From: an uncultured Collinsella sp.
GTDB lineage: Bacteria > Actinomycetota > Coriobacteriia > Coriobacteriales > Coriobacteriaceae
Length of the DNA stretch: 8,626 nt
Assembly: GCA_958372035.1 (NCBI GenBank)
Contig: CATXML010000042.1
Location: 1 to 8,626 of the forward strand
Direction: 5' to 3'
In this document: one piece after another, positions 6,810 to 8,626 of the stretch
How positions within the stretch are numbered: the first letter of the stretch is position 1
How the letters are laid out: each line of letters begins with the position of its first letter
Program-made: the position numbers and the translations under genes
The notes under the pieces: model-generated
Databases searched by the model: none
Told to the model about the DNA's origin: nothing
The model's input: the letters and a program-made list of their open reading frames with translations, nothing else

Positions 6810-6840
6810 ATGTTTTTCGGATCAGTTTCATTTGCTCCAA

Positions 6841-8409
6841 TTAGCTGGTGTGGCGCCAGCGAGGGTCGGTGAGTGTACGCGCCACACCCAGGCCAACGGG
6901 CAAAAACGCCACGATGAGCACTGCACGCACAAACCAGCCGAGCATATTGACCGTGTCGAATGTGCACATGTAATACATCGAGCGATACAGATACAAGCCC
7001 GGCACCATAATGACAATCGATGGCACCGTGAGGGCGATACGTGGGTAGGTGAGCTTGATTTCGGCTAAGCTCGCGAGCAGCCCCGATACCAGCGCGCCGA
7101 TAAACGCTGCCGCCTCGGGAGGCATACCTACGCTCAGGCCCAGAAAGGGAAACAGCGTCGGCGCATCGACGAGCGTAAGGCGCAAGGTATTGGACACGGC
7201 GCCGATCAGCCCAGCTGCCGCGGCCATCTTTACCGGGCTGTTGAACATCACCGAGAAGCCGAATACGCCAACGAAGCTCATCACCACGCGCAGGAGCGTA
7301 AGGGCAAGCGGCGAAAGGCCGAGCGGAGCAAAATCATCCGGTGCCAGCCCCACACACTCGGCAACCATCCAGCCCACAAGGGTCGCCATCACAATAATCG
7401 ACACGGCATACGAAAGACGCTCAATGCCGCTTCGCATATCGAGCTTAGCGATGTCGAGGCCTGCCGTAATGAGGGGAAAGCCGGGAATCACAAAGAGCAT
7501 GGCGCCGATATAGCCTTCTTGGTGCGACATTGCCCCCGGTACGACCTGGCCAAGGCCGAGCAATGCCAGCAGATACGAAACGCAAGCGAGCGCAACGCCA
7601 ATCGTCAGCGCGCTAAACTGGCCAAGACCCTGCTTGAGAATATGAGAGCGAGCAAAGTTGCCAACACCAGCGCCTACGAATGCGCAGGCCATCTCGATAG
7701 GGCCGCCGCCGAGCAAAAAGACGAAGGCGCCGCAAGCACAAGCTGCCGCAAGGCCCTGTTGCCAGGGAGAGTAATCGGGTTTTGAACTCTCAACGGTCTT
7801 GAGCATCTCGTGGTATTCGTGCACGGTAAACCGGCGCCCATACGTCTCGATTTCCTTTAGGAAGCTCTCCATCATCCAAATGCGATGGGTATTGACTCCC
7901 GTTGTGGGCAGGCTGACAACCTCGTTAAAGCAGTGGCCATCTTCGATGCAGGTGCACTCAAACGACAGAAGACTTAAGTCAACGTGGACGGTGACACCGA
8001 GTACGGCGGCAACGCGATTCATGGTATCGCGTACACGCCAGGCACCCGTTCCGCTCGCGAGCATAAGCATACCGGTGCGGCAGATGATGGATGACTTATC
8101 GGTGAGCGGCGCATCGACGGCAAGCTCATCGCCTGCCGTCACGATCTGGTGCCAGTCTGTTTTCATATGGAGTGCGCCGGCACGAACACCGTGGTGCATG
8201 GGGGCTCTCGAAAGCAGCGAGTCAAGGCGCGAAGACTGTGGGGGCTCCGTTGATTCGTCCTCAACCTCATCAGTCTCTTCATCGACCAGATCAAATGAGT
8301 CAAGCGATGCCGGCTCGCGACGATCGATTAGCTCCTCATCCTCATCGTCAAAGTAATTGAACTGATCGAGCATGTCCTCTTCGATTGCACGCTCGCTTGC
8401 GTCGTCCAT
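6841..8409 (-). CDS. ThrE-family threonine/serine exporter, fused two-domain form
   Basis: A 522-residue membrane protein of the ThrE type, in which both halves (ThrE/DUF1212 and ThrE_2/DUF3815) are on one chain. The family exports threonine and serine using the proton gradient. Residues 1-60 are strongly acidic and probably disordered. Residues 107-210 are a soluble domain with CRTGMLMLASGTGAWRVRDT, the family's helix-rich start. About ten membrane segments follow: five in 217-353, including FVIPGFPLITAGLD, and five in 367-508, including TVPSIVIMVPGLYLY. The ATG at 8409 has AAGGGAG seven bases upstream. The gene is followed by the long palindrome and then clpC; it seems to be transcribed alone. 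No convincing promoter was found. The substrate is inferred from the family only. Confidence 0.9.
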   Translation of the reverse strand: MDDASERAIEEDMLDQFNYFDDEDEELIDRREPASLDSFDLVDEETDEVEDESTEPPQSSRLDSLLSRAPMHHGVRAGALHMKTDWHQIVTAGDELAVDAPLTDKSSIICRTGMLMLASGTGAWRVRDTMNRVAAVLGVTVHVDLSLLSFECTCIEDGHCFNEVVSLPTTGVNTHRIWMMESFLKEIETYGRRFTVHEYHEMLKTVESSKPDYSPWQQGLAAACACGAFVFLLGGGPIEMACAFVGAGVGNFARSHILKQGLGQFSALTIGVALACVSYLLALLGLGQVVPGAMSHQEGYIGAMLFVIPGFPLITAGLDIAKLDMRSGIERLSYAVSIIVMATLVGWMVAECVGLAPDDFAPLGLSPLALTLLRVVMSFVGVFGFSVMFNSPVKMAAAAGLIGAVSNTLRLTLVDAPTLFPFLGLSVGMPPEAAAFIGALVSGLLASLAEIKLTYPRIALTVPSIVIMVPGLYLYRSMYYMCTFDTVNMLGWFVRAVLIVAFLPVGLGVARTLTDPRWRHTS

Positions 8410-8626
8410 ATAGACGCTCCCTTCCTACCGACTAACCCCCATCCTAGGCAGCAACGGCTAAAGGAAACATAAAAGAGACGGCTGCCATGCGAGCCATGTG
8501 CTCAATAGCCGTTGGGTAGTCGTTTAAGAACGTCCATTACAGTCGAAATTGTCAGCCCGGGCCCGTCTCGAGCTACGATTGAGGCGCGCCCAGAACGGGC
8601 CGCCGACCGGGCGCCCGCGCACGGCC
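8410..8626. other. Right-edge stretch without an assigned gene
   Basis: It holds the exporter ribosome site, the terminator-like hairpin and a GC-rich end. A 7-bp perfect repeat, GGCCCGT (8560-8566) and ACGGGCC (8595-8601), lies in the GC-rich part. Two minus-strand frames are open to the window edge and stop at 8502-8504 and 8524-8526; either could be the C-terminal end of a gene lying beyond the edge, but neither (at most 41 residues) resembles a family I know. No tRNA or rRNA signature was recognised. Confidence 0.4.
8478..8512 (-). terminator. Terminator-like hairpin upstream of the exporter gene
   Basis: On the minus strand ACGGCT (8507-8512) pairs with AGCCGT (8478-8483), enclosing a smaller GAGC/GGCTC-type pairing, and is followed by CTCTTTTATGTTT. 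This has the form of a Rho-independent terminator reading toward the exporter, as if a gene ended near 8500-8530. A competing pairing, CAACGGCTA (8452-8460) with TAGCCGTTG (8506-8514), is a 9-bp perfect repeat over a 45-base loop. Confidence 0.45.

Larger units (their letters stand above)
6542..6840. other. Non-coding stretch between the exporter gene and clpC
   Basis: These 299 bases hold no convincing gene. From the clpC side they contain the clpC ribosome site, the leader inverted repeat (6579-6605), a plain stretch (6606-6714) that should hold the clpC promoter although no clear -35/-10 pair was found, then the CGTGGA half-site array and long palindrome (6715-6809), and about 30 bases before the exporter stop. 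Short open frames crossing it owe part of their sequence to the palindrome. Confidence 0.6.

Noticed and set aside
6592..7068. 158-codon plus-strand frame over the palindrome and exporter 3' end
   Set aside because: Half of it is antisense to the exporter gene, and the product has no recognisable features.
1..8626. CRISPR array, tRNA, rRNA or insertion sequence
   Set aside because: No regularly spaced repeats, no tRNA T-arm or CCA-type signatures, no transposase frame and no terminal repeats with target duplications were seen.

Overview
The window looks like chromosomal DNA of a fairly GC-rich Gram-positive actinobacterium. The protein style (a ClpC with a VGF ClpP loop, a fused ThrE-type exporter, a PepD-type dipeptidase) and the general look suggest the Coriobacteriia, possibly Collinsella or a relative. 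This is inference from recognition only; no database search was possible.

Layout from left to right: (1) the 3' part of a HipA-type kinase toxin gene, plus strand, cut by the left edge; (2) a hairpin terminator between two convergent genes; (3) pepD, a dizinc M20-type aminoacyl-histidine dipeptidase, minus strand; (4) a two-gene toxin-antitoxin operon, minus strand, with a RelB/DinJ-type ribbon-helix-helix antitoxin followed by a PIN-domain toxin in ATGA overlap, preceded by a 10-bp perfect inverted repeat on the promoter; (5) clpC, minus strand, with its own hairpin terminator; (6) a 299-bp non-coding stretch carrying a long palindrome and an array of CGTGGA half-sites; (7) a ThrE-family threonine/serine exporter, minus strand, with an acidic N-terminal extension; (8) about 215 bp at the right edge with a terminator-like hairpin on the minus strand and perhaps the end of another gene.

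The housekeeping genes (pepD, clpC, the exporter) could touch on peptide and amino-acid handling: ClpC with ClpP would degrade proteins to peptides, PepD would hydrolyse dipeptides, and the exporter would remove excess threonine or serine. This is a loose functional theme and not an operon, since hairpins and gaps separate the genes. The two toxin genes are accessory and look less GC-rich than clpC. ATP-dependent proteases commonly degrade type II antitoxins, so the closeness of clpC to the PIN module is suggestive but unproven.

The most unusual item is the hairpin at 6746-6809. Read as minus-strand RNA it gives an uninterrupted 24-bp stem, because every A-C mismatch of the plus strand becomes a G-U pair.
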